A DNA stretch of 64,000 bases from Sphingomonadaceae bacterium (GTDB lineage: Bacteria > Pseudomonadota > Alphaproteobacteria > Sphingomonadales > Sphingomonadaceae), in contig JACKLA010000001.1 of NCBI GenBank assembly GCA_024236155.1, positions 496,001 to 560,000 of the forward strand. Direction: 5' to 3'. The notes under the pieces were generated by a model. That model was not told the DNA's origin. It saw only the letters and a program-made list of their open reading frames with translations, and did not search any database. Shown piece by piece: positions 28,101-37,345 of the stretch; position 1 is the first letter of the stretch, and each line of letters begins with the position of its first letter. Both the position numbers and the translations under genes were made by a program.

Positions 28101-28415
28101 ATGATTGAAGGCACTCCCATCGATTCCGGCCTTGTGGCAGGACGGGAAACGCAGGACCTGCGTCGGCTCGACTGGGCCGAACTCGTCGCGCGTTTTGCCG
28201 CTGCGCACGATTTGCGCGCGGGCTTGCGTGGTCACAGCCGCCGCAATGCGGGCAGTTTTGCCCGCTTCGCCAGCAGGGCGCCTGAAACCGTTAACACCGC
28301 CCCCCTCCACGTTAACCATCCCGATTTAGGGCATGGCAAAACCGACGCGGCAATAAGGGTGGACGAGGCACAGCCCGACAAGGGCGATGCCGCCACCTGC
28401 GATAGAGAGTTGTAA
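28101..28415 (+). CDS. Small protein of unknown function translationally coupled to sciP
   Basis: The 104-residue frame starts at an ATG with AGAAGG directly upstream, and its TAA stop shares a base with the sciP ATG (TAATG), so the two are almost certainly co-translated. The protein is soluble, basic and Arg-rich in the middle (LRAGLRGHSRRNAGSFARFA), with a tail containing VNHPDLGHGKTD. I recall similar short proteins in sphingomonads but know no function. Confidence 0.7.
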   Translation: MIEGTPIDSGLVAGRETQDLRRLDWAELVARFAAAHDLRAGLRGHSRRNAGSFARFASRAPETVNTAPLHVNHPDLGHGKTDAAIRVDEAQPDKGDAATCDREL

Positions 28416-28714
28416 TGATCGAGAACCAGAAAATCCGTCCTGCACAGGTGATCGGCCCGCTCGGCGAGCCGCTGACGCTGGACGATCTTCCTGCACCGAG
28501 CACCAAGCGGTGGGTGGTTCGTCGCAAGGCGGAAGTCGTGGCTGCGGTCAATGGTGGCCTGCTGACCATCGACGAGGTGCTCGAGCGTTACAGCCTTACG
28601 CTGGAAGAATTCGCATCCTGGCAGCGTGCAGTGGATCGTTCGGGCATGCAGGGCCTGCGCGTCACGCGCATCCAGCATTATCGCGACCTATACGAACGCC
28701 AGCTCAAATATTGA
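28415..28714 (+). CDS. sciP: CtrA inhibitor SciP (DUF1153)
   Basis: The 99-residue protein matches the DUF1153/SciP family over its full length: GEPLTLDDLPAPSTKRWVVRRKAEVVAAV followed by a helix-turn-helix (LTIDEVLERYSLTLEEFASWQRAVDRSG). In Caulobacter SciP binds CtrA and blocks transcription of CtrA targets in G1. GAGAG precedes the ATG. A weak hairpin with a T-run (CGACTG at 28718, CAGTCG at 28747, then CGATTTTTT) may terminate the transcript. Confidence 0.92.
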   Translation: MIENQKIRPAQVIGPLGEPLTLDDLPAPSTKRWVVRRKAEVVAAVNGGLLTIDEVLERYSLTLEEFASWQRAVDRSGMQGLRVTRIQHYRDLYERQLKY

Positions 28715-28794
28715 TCCCGACTGCGTCCTTCTAAAAAATGTAAATCCAGTCGCGATTTTTTCCGAACTGGTCTAATTCCGTCCTGTGTCCCGCC

Positions 28795-28819
28795 GGAACC
28801 GGTTGGGACTTGGTCCGTT
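28795..28819 (+). promoter_or_regulatory. Sigma-EcfG (general stress response) promoter
   Basis: GGAAC at 28795-28799 and CGTT at 28816-28819 are separated by exactly 16 bases, matching the alphaproteobacterial EcfG consensus GGAAC-N16/17-CGTT. It lies about 45 bases upstream of the start of a GlsB/YeaQ-type stress membrane protein, a typical kind of target. Confidence 0.75.
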
Positions 28820-28865
28820 TGAGGCGTATCGCCTGGTGCGGATCAGACAAACAGGAGGAAGTTAA

Positions 28866-29135
28866 ATGGATTTCATTATCGCCATTGTGATGGGCGGCAT
28901 CATTGGCTGGCTGGCCAGCCTTGTGATGAATCGCGACGCCTCGATGGGCATCTTCTGGAACATCATCGTCGGCTGCGTCGGCTCCATCCTCGGCAGGTTC
29001 CTGTTCGGTTTCCTTTCGGGCGACGGCCATCTGCGTGGCAATGCGTTCGATCCGATGACCCTGCTGGTTGCCTTCCTCGGCGCGGTGGTGCTGCTGGGCA
29101 TCGTGAATCTCGTCCAGCGCGGGCGTGTGCGCTAA
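28866..29135 (+). CDS. GlsB/YeaQ/YmgE-family stress membrane protein
   Basis: The 89-residue protein has three membrane segments (FIIAIVMGGIIGWLASLV, NIIVGCVGSILGRFLFGFL, TLLVAFLGAVVLLGIVNLV) with the GGIIGWLAS signature of the transglycosylase-associated (GlsB/YeaQ/YmgE) family. Members are induced in general stress. A perfect ribosome site AGGAGG lies 7 bases upstream, and an EcfG-type promoter precedes it. The family's biochemical role is unknown. Confidence 0.92.
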   Translation: MDFIIAIVMGGIIGWLASLVMNRDASMGIFWNIIVGCVGSILGRFLFGFLSGDGHLRGNAFDPMTLLVAFLGAVVLLGIVNLVQRGRVR

Positions 29136-29162
29136 ACGCCACACTTAGTCGAAAAACCGATG

Positions 29163-29200
29163 AGAGGCGGTGCGGCATCGGCCACGCCGCCTCTTGTCGT
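29163..29200 (+). terminator. Probable Rho-independent terminator
   Basis: AGAGGCGG (29163-29170) pairs with CCGCCTCT (29187-29194), with GTG/CAC able to extend the stem, followed by TTGTCGTTT. It follows the stress membrane protein gene by 27 bases. The T-run is imperfect. Confidence 0.5.
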
Positions 29201-29307
29201 TTGCGCTGGATCAAATGCTTCGGCAGGCGGAATCCGGCCATTCGTCGGGCGTCCAAGTCGTCTGTCGAGCGGTGTTGTTACATGGAAAGTCGCGCCTTTA
29301 TGCCGTC

Positions 29308-29336
29308 TTGCACATGGTGACATAGGGGTCTAACAC
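29308..29336 (+). promoter_or_regulatory. Candidate housekeeping promoter of the RND operon
   Basis: TTGCAC (29308-29313) and TAACAC (29331-29336) are 17 bases apart and about 40 bases upstream of the adaptor ATG at 29377. Match to the general -35/-10 consensus is moderate. Confidence 0.35.
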
Positions 29337-29376
29337 ACTCAGCGCCGTGGGGCATTGAGCCAATCGAGGATGGGCG

Positions 29377-30555
29377 ATGAATTACGAGACAGCGGTGTCA
29401 GCCGAGTCTGAGGGAAGTCTTGGCATTGAGGGAGAGGCTGCGCCGCGCAAGGGGCGCAAGCTTCTGATCGGCCTCGCAATCCTGCTTGCACTCGTCGTTG
29501 CGGCGGGGGTGGCGTTTCAGCTTCTCAGCGGCGGCACGGCCGCACCGGCCGATGATGACGACAGCCAGGCGCCGGTTGTTTCGGTCATTTCCCCTGGCGC
29601 CGCCACGATCGAGGGTTCTATCAGCGCGACTGGCTCGCTGGCTGCCCGGCGGGAGATGCCGGTCGGCGTGGCGGGTGAAGGCGGGCGCGTCGTCTCCGTA
29701 CCCGTCGATGCAGGCGATTGGGTCCATGCAGGGCAGGTGCTGGCCGTCATCGACCGGTCGGTCCAGAATCAGCAGATTTCGAGCTCGGCGGCGCAGGTCG
29801 ATGTGGCAAAGGCGGATGCGCAGCTGGCGCAGGCCAATCTCGACCGTGCGCTCCAGCTGGTCGAGCGCGGTTTCATCTCGAAGGCCGATGTCGATCGGCT
29901 CACCGCGACGCGTGACGCAGCCGTGGCGCGCGTGCGTGTGGCGCAGGCGCAGGTCGGCGAGCTGCGCGCCCGCAATGCCCGCCTCAGCGTAGTCGCCCCG
30001 GCATCCGGGCTTGTGCTCGAACGCAATGTCGAACCCGGCCAGGTGGTAAGCGCCGGGTCGGGTGCGCTGTTCCTCATCGCCAAGGGCGGTGAGATGGAAC
30101 TCATGGCGCAGCTGAGTGAAGACGATCTTGCGAAGGTTTCGACCGGGGTGGAAGCGGCCATCGTACCGGCCGGGACCGACAAGCAGTTCACCGGCCAGAT
30201 CTGGCAGATTGCGCCGACGATCAATGCGCAAAACAGGCAGGGTATTGCTCGCATTGCCCTGCCTTACGCGCCAGAACTTCGCCCCGGCGGTTTTGCGACT
30301 GCGACGATCAAGAGCGGGTCGATGGTTGCCCCGATGTTGCCCGAATCCGCAATCCTTTCCGACGACAAGGGCTCATATGTTTACGTCATCGGCAAGGATA
30401 ACAAGGCGCTGCGTCGCTCGGTCGTGCTGGGCACCGTGACCGATGATGGCATTGCCATCGTCAAGGGATTGTCGGGCAAGGAACAGATCGTGCTGCGGGC
30501 CGGCGGCTTCCTGACCGAAGGCGAAACGGTCGTTCCGCGCAAGCAGGCCGAATAG
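29377..30555 (+). CDS. RND efflux periplasmic adaptor subunit
   Basis: The 392-residue protein has a membrane segment at about residues 28-50 (not a cleavable signal), then a biotinyl-lipoyl-like domain (VPVDAGDWVHAGQVLAVID), a helical hairpin (about 130-210), the second lipoyl half (APASGLVLERNVEPGQVV) and beta-barrel domains. It would link the RND pump encoded 9 bases downstream to an outer-membrane channel; no such channel gene is adjacent. Confidence 0.92.
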   Translation: MNYETAVSAESEGSLGIEGEAAPRKGRKLLIGLAILLALVVAAGVAFQLLSGGTAAPADDDDSQAPVVSVISPGAATIEGSISATGSLAARREMPVGVAGEGGRVVSVPVDAGDWVHAGQVLAVIDRSVQNQQISSSAAQVDVAKADAQLAQANLDRALQLVERGFISKADVDRLTATRDAAVARVRVAQAQVGELRARNARLSVVAPASGLVLERNVEPGQVVSAGSGALFLIAKGGEMELMAQLSEDDLAKVSTGVEAAIVPAGTDKQFTGQIWQIAPTINAQNRQGIARIALPYAPELRPGGFATATIKSGSMVAPMLPESAILSDDKGSYVYVIGKDNKALRRSVVLGTVTDDGIAIVKGLSGKEQIVLRAGGFLTEGETVVPRKQAE

Positions 30556-30564
30556 GGAAAGACG

Positions 30565-33500
30565 ATGGATTTCCGGAACATTTCCGCATGGTCGATTCGC
30601 AATCCGGTGATCCCGCTGGTGTTTTTCACCGCGTTGCTTTTCGCCGGCTTGCTCAGCTTCGCCCGCATGGATGTGGTAAACAACCCGGACATCGAATTCC
30701 CCGGCGTCAATGTCACGATCATCCAGCCCGGTGCGGCCCCTACGGAGATCGAGAACCAGATCACCCAGCGGGTTGAATCCGCGGTCCGTTCGCTACCGGG
30801 CGTTCGCAATATCTCGTCGACCGCAAGCGAAGGTAACTCCAACACTTTCGTCGAGTTTGAAGTTGGAACTGACGTCAATGCGGCGGTGTCCGAGGTCAAG
30901 AACGCGGTGGACTCGGTTCGCGGCAGCCTGCCCGACGGCATTCTCGAGCCACGGGTAAACAAGGTCGAGATCGCGGGTGGCTTCCTCGGTATCTACGCCG
31001 TCGAAGCAGACGATATGACCATCGAGCAGTTGAGCTGGTTCATCGACGATACTGTCGCCAAACAGCTTCTGTCGGTCGAGGGTATGGCCGAGGTCAACCG
31101 GTTCGCCGGCGTCGACCGCGAGATCGAGGTGATCCTCGATCCGGCGCGGATGCAGGCATTGGGGGTCACCGCAGGGCAGATCAACGGCCTGTTGCGGCAG
31201 GACAACCTCGATGCGGCAGGCGGTGCGACTGAGGTAGGCGGCACCCGCCAGTCGGTGCGTGTGCTGGGCAGCACCGAGACCGCCTATGAGCTTTCGCAGC
31301 GCCAGTTGCGGGTCGGCGGCGGCGGTACTGTGCGCCTGGCCGATGTGGCCAAGGTGCGCGACGGCTACAGCGAACGCACATCGATCAGCAAGGTGCGTGA
31401 CCGTGAAGTGGTGAATTTTGCCATGTCGCGCTCGCGCGGTGCGTCGGATGTGACCACCTTTGACGGGGCGAAGGAAATCATCACCAAGATCGAGGAAGAA
31501 AATCCCGGCGTTCGCTTCATTCCGCTGTTCAACACGGTCAAATATACCGAGCAGCAATATGAAAGCTCGATTGCCGCAATGATCGAAGGCGCGATCCTTG
31601 CGGTTGTGGTGGTCTTCTTCTTCCTGCGTGACTGGCGTGCAACCGTCATTTCCGCGATTGCCATCCCGCTCTCGGCGATCCCGACCTTCTGGTTCATGGA
31701 TCTGATGGGTTTCAACCTCAACCAGATGTCGCTGCTTGCGCTGGGCCTGGTTGCCGGAGTGCTGGTCGATGACGCGATCGTCGAGATCGAGAACATCGTC
31801 AGACATATGCGAATGGGCAAATCTGCCTATCAGGCGTCGATCGATGCGGCGGACGAGATCGGGCTGGCGGTTGTTGCGACCAGCTTCTGTATCGTTGCCG
31901 TCTTCCTGCCCGTCGGCCTGATGCCGGGTATTACCGGCCAGTTCTTCCAGAATTTCGGCCTGACGGTTGTTGCAGCAGTGCTGATGAGCCTTGCTGTGGC
32001 GCGTATGATCACGCCTATGCTGGCGGCCTATTTCCTGCAGGCGAAAGGCCATGCCGAACACGGCGAGGGCCCGTGGATGGATCGCTATATGCGCGTCCTC
32101 GAATGGACGCTCGACAGTTCGAAGATGCACCGCGTGCGCGCTGCGCTGCCGGGTATTCGCCATCGCGGCTGGTATATTTTCGGCCTGATCATCCTTATGA
32201 TTCTACTGATTATCCTGTCCGGGATGGCCGTGTTCAAGTCTTACGAGGCACTGAGCGGCTTGGGTATCCCGGTGAAGATGACCGAGGCTGTGGTACCCAG
32301 CAAGGATTCGGCGCTGTGGACCATTGTCAATCGCCCGCTCGAGCTGGTCCAGATCGTGCTGGTGCTTGCTATCGGGTTCTTTGCCGGTTTCATCCTCGTC
32401 AAGGGCTTCGGTTTGATCGCCCGCCTGTTCGGCAAGCGGGACAGCTGGCGTTACCTCGAAGCGCGCTTTCTCGACCATCGCATCTGGATGATTGGCATCG
32501 GCTTCTTCTCGTTCCTGATGACCATCCTGCTATTCGGCAACACACCCTTCCAGTTCGAACCTGAAACCGATCAGGACAACAGCCGGGTCGAGATAGAAAT
32601 GGTGCCGGGCACGACACTGGAATCAACCGAGGCTGTGGCCGATCGCGTGGCCGCACTCCTTTACGAGCAGCCAGAGGTCGAACGCGCGCTCGAACGCGTG
32701 CGCGAGGGCAATGCGACAATCTACATCACGCTGAGCGAGAAGCGGACCCGCAAGTCCTACGAATTCGAACGTGCGCTGGCGCCGGAACTGGCGAAGTTCC
32801 CCGATGCACGGGTCAGGTTTCAGGCGCAGGGCGGCCCAGGCGGGCCGGGTAGCGGCCGTGACCTGACGATCATGCTTGCCGGGTCCAATCCTGAACTGCT
32901 CAACCAGACGGCAGGCAAGCTGGTCGAGGAGATGAAGGCGCTCGATACAATTGTCGCTCCGCGCATCACCGCCGATATTCCGCGCCCCGAAATCATCGTG
33001 CGCCCGCGTCCAGATCTTGCCGCCGACCTCGGTGTGACGACGATCGCGTTGAGCCAGGCCATACGTATCGCAACCATCGGTGAGATCGAGCAGAACGCTG
33101 CCAAGTTCTCCCTGTCCGACCGCCAGATCCCGATCCGGGTCAAGCTGGCCAAGACCTCACGGCAGGAAATCGATACGATTGCGAACCTTCCGGTGCCCAC
33201 TGCCAATGGCGGCTCGGTGCCATTGGGTCGGGTTGCCGATATTTCATTTGGCGCCGGCCCCACCAGCATCCAGCGTTACAACCAGAACCGCCGCGTCTTT
33301 ATCGGGGCGGACGTTGCCAATGGCGTGCTTCGCGGCAATGCGATGGAGCAGGTCGATGCGCTCCCTACGCTCAAGGACCTGCCTTCCGGTGTCATCCGCG
33401 ATGCCGTGGGTGAAGACGAACTTCAGAACGAGCTTCTGACAAACTTCCAGATCGCCCTGCTTGCGGGAATCCTGCTGGTCTTTGCTACGTTGGTGTTGCT

Positions 33501-34089
33501 CTACAAGCGATTGATGAGCCCGATTGTGAACATGTGTTCGCTTCTGCTGGCCCCGCTTGGCGGCATCTTCCTTGTCTTCATGTTCGGACAGCCGCTGTCC
33601 TTCCCGGTGCTGATCGGTGTTTTGCTTTTGCTCGGCATTGTGTCGAAAAACTCCATCCTGCTGATCGACTTCGCGATTGAATCCATGGCCGAGGGCAAGG
33701 AGAAATTTGCCGCGATCATGGATGCTGGCCACAAACGCGCCCAGCCGATCGTGATGACGACGGTCGCGATGACGGCCGGCATGGTGCCGACTGCGCTCTC
33801 GCTCTCGGGCGACGGTGCCTGGCGCGCGCCGATGGGTACGGTGGTCATTGGCGGCCTGATCCTTTCGACTGTGCTGACCCTGTTGATCGTGCCTGCGGGC
33901 TTCAGCCTCGCTGATAGTCTTGAGAAGCGCATGGGTCCGTGGATGCGCAACAAGTTCCTGACCTACCGTCCGGGTGATGATGGGCGGCCGGTCCCGGTTG
34001 CGCCAGAGCCAGTGGTGCCGAAGGGCGACGGTCCGGCGGCACCGGTCCCGGCAACCCGCATCCCGCCCGATGGCCACCCGGCGGAGTGA
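30565..34089 (+). CDS. RND multidrug/efflux transporter permease with two additional membrane helices
   Basis: The 1174-residue protein has the RND layout: TM1, a large periplasmic loop, TM2-6 with the proton-relay acidic pair in VLVDDAIVEIENI, a second loop (PETDQDNSRVEIEMVPGTTLE onward), and TM8-12 with GIVSKNSILLIDFA. It is longer than the usual 1030-1050 residues. The surplus is about residues 530-626, between TM6 and TM7, and contains two additional strongly hydrophobic segments (GLIILMILLIILSGMAVF and LVQIVLVLAIGFFAGFILV). The C-terminus is Pro-rich. The stop overlaps the next gene (GTGA). Confidence 0.92.
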   Translation: MDFRNISAWSIRNPVIPLVFFTALLFAGLLSFARMDVVNNPDIEFPGVNVTIIQPGAAPTEIENQITQRVESAVRSLPGVRNISSTASEGNSNTFVEFEVGTDVNAAVSEVKNAVDSVRGSLPDGILEPRVNKVEIAGGFLGIYAVEADDMTIEQLSWFIDDTVAKQLLSVEGMAEVNRFAGVDREIEVILDPARMQALGVTAGQINGLLRQDNLDAAGGATEVGGTRQSVRVLGSTETAYELSQRQLRVGGGGTVRLADVAKVRDGYSERTSISKVRDREVVNFAMSRSRGASDVTTFDGAKEIITKIEEENPGVRFIPLFNTVKYTEQQYESSIAAMIEGAILAVVVVFFFLRDWRATVISAIAIPLSAIPTFWFMDLMGFNLNQMSLLALGLVAGVLVDDAIVEIENIVRHMRMGKSAYQASIDAADEIGLAVVATSFCIVAVFLPVGLMPGITGQFFQNFGLTVVAAVLMSLAVARMITPMLAAYFLQAKGHAEHGEGPWMDRYMRVLEWTLDSSKMHRVRAALPGIRHRGWYIFGLIILMILLIILSGMAVFKSYEALSGLGIPVKMTEAVVPSKDSALWTIVNRPLELVQIVLVLAIGFFAGFILVKGFGLIARLFGKRDSWRYLEARFLDHRIWMIGIGFFSFLMTILLFGNTPFQFEPETDQDNSRVEIEMVPGTTLESTEAVADRVAALLYEQPEVERALERVREGNATIYITLSEKRTRKSYEFERALAPELAKFPDARVRFQAQGGPGGPGSGRDLTIMLAGSNPELLNQTAGKLVEEMKALDTIVAPRITADIPRPEIIVRPRPDLAADLGVTTIALSQAIRIATIGEIEQNAAKFSLSDRQIPIRVKLAKTSRQEIDTIANLPVPTANGGSVPLGRVADISFGAGPTSIQRYNQNRRVFIGADVANGVLRGNAMEQVDALPTLKDLPSGVIRDAVGEDELQNELLTNFQIALLAGILLVFATLVLLYKRLMSPIVNMCSLLLAPLGGIFLVFMFGQPLSFPVLIGVLLLLGIVSKNSILLIDFAIESMAEGKEKFAAIMDAGHKRAQPIVMTTVAMTAGMVPTALSLSGDGAWRAPMGTVVIGGLILSTVLTLLIVPAGFSLADSLEKRMGPWMRNKFLTYRPGDDGRPVPVAPEPVVPKGDGPAAPVPATRIPPDGHPAE

Positions 34090-35363
34090 GCGAAGCGCCC
34101 GATAGCCCCCCGCAGCTGATCGGCACCCGCCTGCCACCCGATCGTGCCCGGCGCATGCGCTGGACCGCCACCATCATGCTGGTGGTGATGGCGGCGGTCT
34201 TTGTCGCGACCCGGCCCCTGCTCGGCCTGCACCCTGCCTGGGGCTATGTGCATGCCTTTGCCGAGGCGGCGATGGTCGGCGGATTGGCCGACTGGTTTGC
34301 GGTGACGGCACTGTTTCGCCACCCGCTCGGCGTTCCGATCCCGCACACTGCGATTATTCCGGAGAACAAGGACCGGATTGCCGACACCATGGCGCAGTTC
34401 CTGCGCGAGAACTTCCTTATCCCAACGGTCGTCGCCCGGCGCATGCGGCATATGAACATCGCCGGTGCTGCGGGCGATTTCCTCGTCGCACCGCAGGGCG
34501 AAACCCGCTCGCGCATCACTGGCGGTGCGGCAGAGCTCATTGCCGAAGTGCTCGAATCGCTCGACCCGGCCCGGCTGGGAACACAGGTCCGGTCCGGGTT
34601 GAAGGTGCAGCTGGCGAAGCTCGATATTTCTCCACTGCTGGGGCGAATGCTCGAAAGCGCGATTGCCGACCGCAAGCATCTCCCGCTGATGGATGGACTG
34701 ATCCGTTGGGCCGGCCTGACGCTGGAGGACAATGAGGAAACCGTGCGCGAGATCATCAGCAACCGCGCCAATTCGGTGCTGCGCTGGACCGGCCTCGACG
34801 GGCGTATCTCGAACTCGGTGCTTGACGGGCTGTACCGCCTGCTGGCCGAGGTGCTGGTCGATCCGGACCACCCGCTCCGTTACAAGATCGAGGAGGGGCT
34901 CGAAACGCTTGCGCGCGACCTCCAGCATGACGAGCAGACCCGCGAGCGGGTGGAGGCGCTCAAACGCGAAATGCTCGAAAACCCGGCGATTGCGGAATGG
35001 TGGATGGGCGTGTGGGAACGTATCCGCCAGTCGCTGATCCGCCGCGCCCGGGACCCCGAGAGCGCGCTTGGCGGAGAGCTGCGCACGAGCCTCGCCGAGC
35101 TGGGCCAGGCACTGAAAGCCGATCCGCGCCTGCAAAGCCAGGTCAACCGTTTCGCCCGCCGCACCGCCGTGGGCGTCTCGAGCCGCTATGGCGACCAGAT
35201 CGTGCAACTGGTGTCGGAGACCGTCAAACGGTGGGATGCGCGCACCATCACCGACCGGGTCGAGGGCGCGGTGGGCCGCGACCTCCAGTTCATCCGCATC
35301 AACGGCACGCTCGTCGGCGGGCTGGTCGGGATGACGATCCACTTCGTGGACGGGTGGCTTTGA
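34086..35363 (+). CDS. DUF445 family membrane protein
   Basis: The 425-residue protein has one membrane segment near residue 30 and the DUF445 signature HAFAEAAMVGGLADWFAVTALFRHPLGVPIPHTAIIP, then a long helical region and a C-terminal hydrophobic end (GTLVGGLVGMTIHFVDGWL). Function is unknown. The GTG at 34086 overlaps the RND stop, so it is part of that operon. A strong terminator follows. Confidence 0.9.
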   Translation: MSEAPDSPPQLIGTRLPPDRARRMRWTATIMLVVMAAVFVATRPLLGLHPAWGYVHAFAEAAMVGGLADWFAVTALFRHPLGVPIPHTAIIPENKDRIADTMAQFLRENFLIPTVVARRMRHMNIAGAAGDFLVAPQGETRSRITGGAAELIAEVLESLDPARLGTQVRSGLKVQLAKLDISPLLGRMLESAIADRKHLPLMDGLIRWAGLTLEDNEETVREIISNRANSVLRWTGLDGRISNSVLDGLYRLLAEVLVDPDHPLRYKIEEGLETLARDLQHDEQTRERVEALKREMLENPAIAEWWMGVWERIRQSLIRRARDPESALGGELRTSLAELGQALKADPRLQSQVNRFARRTAVGVSSRYGDQIVQLVSETVKRWDARTITDRVEGAVGRDLQFIRINGTLVGGLVGMTIHFVDGWL

Positions 35364-35373
35364 GCCAAGAAAA

Positions 35374-35399
35374 AAGCCCCGCCGGTCCGGGCGGGGCTT
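35374..35399. terminator. Bidirectional Rho-independent terminator
   Basis: AAGCCCCGCC (35374-35383) pairs perfectly with GGCGGGGCTT (35390-35399) around a 6-base loop, with an A-run on the left. It serves the RND/DUF445 operon from the left and etfBA from the right. Confidence 0.9.
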
Positions 35400-35421
35400 C
35401 AATTCATTCAATCTAATACCG

Positions 35422-36351
35422 TCAGAGCTTTTCGGTCAGCTCCGGCACGATCTTGTAGAGATCGCCGACAAGGCCGATGTCGGCGACCTGGAAGATCGGG
35501 GCGTCTTCGTCCTTGTTGATCGCGATGATCGTCTTGGAATCCTTCATGCCGGCAAGGTGCTGGATCGCACCCGAGATGCCGATGGCGATGTAGACCTCGG
35601 GCGCGACGATCTTGCCTGTCTGGCCGACCTGGTAGTCGTTGGGGACGTAGCCCGCATCGACGGCAGCACGCGATGCACCGATACCTGCGCCCAGCTTGTC
35701 AGCCAGCGGGGTGATGGTGGCTTCGAAGGTTTCCGCGTCCTTCAATGCACGGCCACCCGAAACGATGACCTTGGCGCTGGTCAGTTCGGGGCGTTCGCTC
35801 TTGGCAATCTCTGCGCCGACGAAGCTCGAAGTGCCTGCATCGCCCGGTCCGCTGACAGCCTCGACCGTGCCGCTGCCGCCTTCGGGCGCCGCCTTGTCGA
35901 ACGCCGTGCCGCGCACGGTGATGACCAGCTTGGGATCGGAGGATTCGACCGTGGCAATCGCGTTGCCAGCGTAGATCGGGCGGGTGAAGGTCTTCTCGCC
36001 TTCGACCGACAGGATATCCGAAATCTGCATCACGTCGAGCAGGGCTGCGACGCGCGGTGCGATATTCTTGCCGGTGGTGGTGGCGGGCGCAACGAAAGCA
36101 TCGTGGTGACCCATCAGGTCCGCCACGAGCGGCGCGACATTTTCTGCCAGAGCATGTTCGTAAGCCGCATCGTCTGCGACATGGACCTTGCCCACACCTG
36201 CAACCCTGGCAGCCTGTTCGGCAACACCGCCACAGCCGCTCCCGGCCACCAGCAGGTGCACTTCACCCAGTTTCGATGCAGCAGTGACCGCAGCCAGCGT
36301 TGCATCTTTCATTTCGCTGTTGTCGTGTTCGACCCAGACGAGAGTTTTCAT
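35422..36351 (-). CDS. etfA: Electron transfer flavoprotein subunit alpha
   Basis: The 309-residue protein matches EtfA: an N-terminal nucleotide-like domain ([15 protein letters not shown]) and the C-terminal FAD-binding region with [49 protein letters not shown]. With EtfB it carries electrons from acyl-CoA dehydrogenases to ETF:ubiquinone oxidoreductase. It follows etfB by 26 bases. Confidence 0.95.
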   Translation of the reverse strand: MKTLVWVEHDNSEMKDATLAAVTAASKLGEVHLLVAGSGCGGVAEQAARVAGVGKVHVADDAAYEHALAENVAPLVADLMGHHDAFVAPATTTGKNIAPRVAALLDVMQISDILSVEGEKTFTRPIYAGNAIATVESSDPKLVITVRGTAFDKAAPEGGSGTVEAVSGPGDAGTSSFVGAEIAKSERPELTSAKVIVSGGRALKDAETFEATITPLADKLGAGIGASRAAVDAGYVPNDYQVGQTGKIVAPEVYIAIGISGAIQHLAGMKDSKTIIAINKDEDAPIFQVADIGLVGDLYKIVPELTEKL

Positions 36352-36377
36352 GTTGCTGTTTCCTTCTGCCCGGGTTC

Positions 36378-37130
36378 TTACGCGATGCCGAGAGCTTTGA
36401 TCTTGGCGACCAGCTCATCGACGTCGGCGACCTTGATGCCCGCCTGCCGCACGGGAGGCTCGGAGACATTGGTCGTCTTGAGACGCGGTGCGATGTCGAC
36501 GCCGAAATCGGCAGGCGACTTGGTATCGAGCGGTTTCTGCTTCGCCTTCATGATGTTGGGCAGCGAGGCATAGCGCGGTTCGTTGAGGCGAAGGTCGGTG
36601 GTGACGATGGCCGGAAGCGAGAGCTTCACGGTCTCGAGACCGCCATCGATCTCGCGCTTCACGACCACGCTGTCGCCCTCGACCTCGACCGTGTTGGCAA
36701 AGGTGCCCTGCGGGCGGCCCATCAGGGCGGCGAGCATCTGGCCGGTCTGGTTGCTGTCGTCCGAGATCGACTGCTTGCCCAGCATCACGATGCCGGGCTG
36801 TTCCTCGTCGGCAATGGCCTTGAGGATCTTCGCAACCGCCAGCGGTTCGACATCGATGTCGTCCTCGACCTGCACCAGGATCGCACGGTCTGCGCCCATG
36901 GCCAGCGCAGTGCGCAGCGTTTCCTGCGCCTTGGCCGGGCCGACCGAGACAGCGATGATCTCTTCTGCCTTGCCCGCTTCCTTGATGCGAATCGCTTCTT
37001 CGACCGCGATTTCGTCAAACGGGTTCATGCTCATCTTGACGTTGGCCAGGTCCACGCCCGAGCCATCCGCCTTGACGCGCGGCTTGACGTTGTAGTCGAT
37101 CACCCGCTTGACGGGCACGAGGATTTTCAT
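36378..37130 (-). CDS. etfB: Electron transfer flavoprotein subunit beta
   Basis: The 250-residue protein is a full-length EtfB ([19 protein letters not shown]), with the AMP-binding/signature region [31 protein letters not shown]. It forms the heterodimer with EtfA. An operator-like palindrome lies about 40 bases upstream. Confidence 0.95.
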   Translation of the reverse strand: MKILVPVKRVIDYNVKPRVKADGSGVDLANVKMSMNPFDEIAVEEAIRIKEAGKAEEIIAVSVGPAKAQETLRTALAMGADRAILVQVEDDIDVEPLAVAKILKAIADEEQPGIVMLGKQSISDDSNQTGQMLAALMGRPQGTFANTVEVEGDSVVVKREIDGGLETVKLSLPAIVTTDLRLNEPRYASLPNIMKAKQKPLDTKSPADFGVDIAPRLKTTNVSEPPVRQAGIKVADVDELVAKIKALGIA

Positions 37131-37168
37131 GGGATATCCTTCCTCTCAAAACTGTGCGGTGCTCGCCT

Positions 37169-37195
37169 AGCTTGCGTTTACGTAAACGTCAAGCT
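37169..37195. promoter_or_regulatory. Palindromic operator upstream of etfBA
   Basis: A 27-base near-perfect palindrome is centred on TTTACGTAAA, flanked by CG on both sides and ending in AGCTTG/CAAGCT. It lies in the etfBA promoter region. Such GTTTACGTAAAC elements resemble sites of MerR- or TetR-family regulators (LiuR-like) controlling acyl-CoA dehydrogenase genes, which would fit etf. The regulator is inferred. Confidence 0.6.
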
Positions 37196-37345
37196 GGTGG
37201 CGGGCGATCCGAATCCACGAATACTGTCTTTCGCCCTCGCTGTGGCGGCGTGCAAGGTCAAGTCTGATCGCATCCCGCTTTACCTGCAAACGCTTGGGCG
37301 ATAGCTGTCCGGATGACAAGTCGACCGCAGGGCGGAGGGTAATCG

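Noticed and set aside
30793..32163. 456-codon leftward open frame
   Set aside because: Antisense shadow of the RND permease, which has clear family motifs.
33963..35411. 482-codon leftward open frame
   Set aside because: Antisense to the end of the RND gene and the DUF445 gene; crosses the terminator at 35374.
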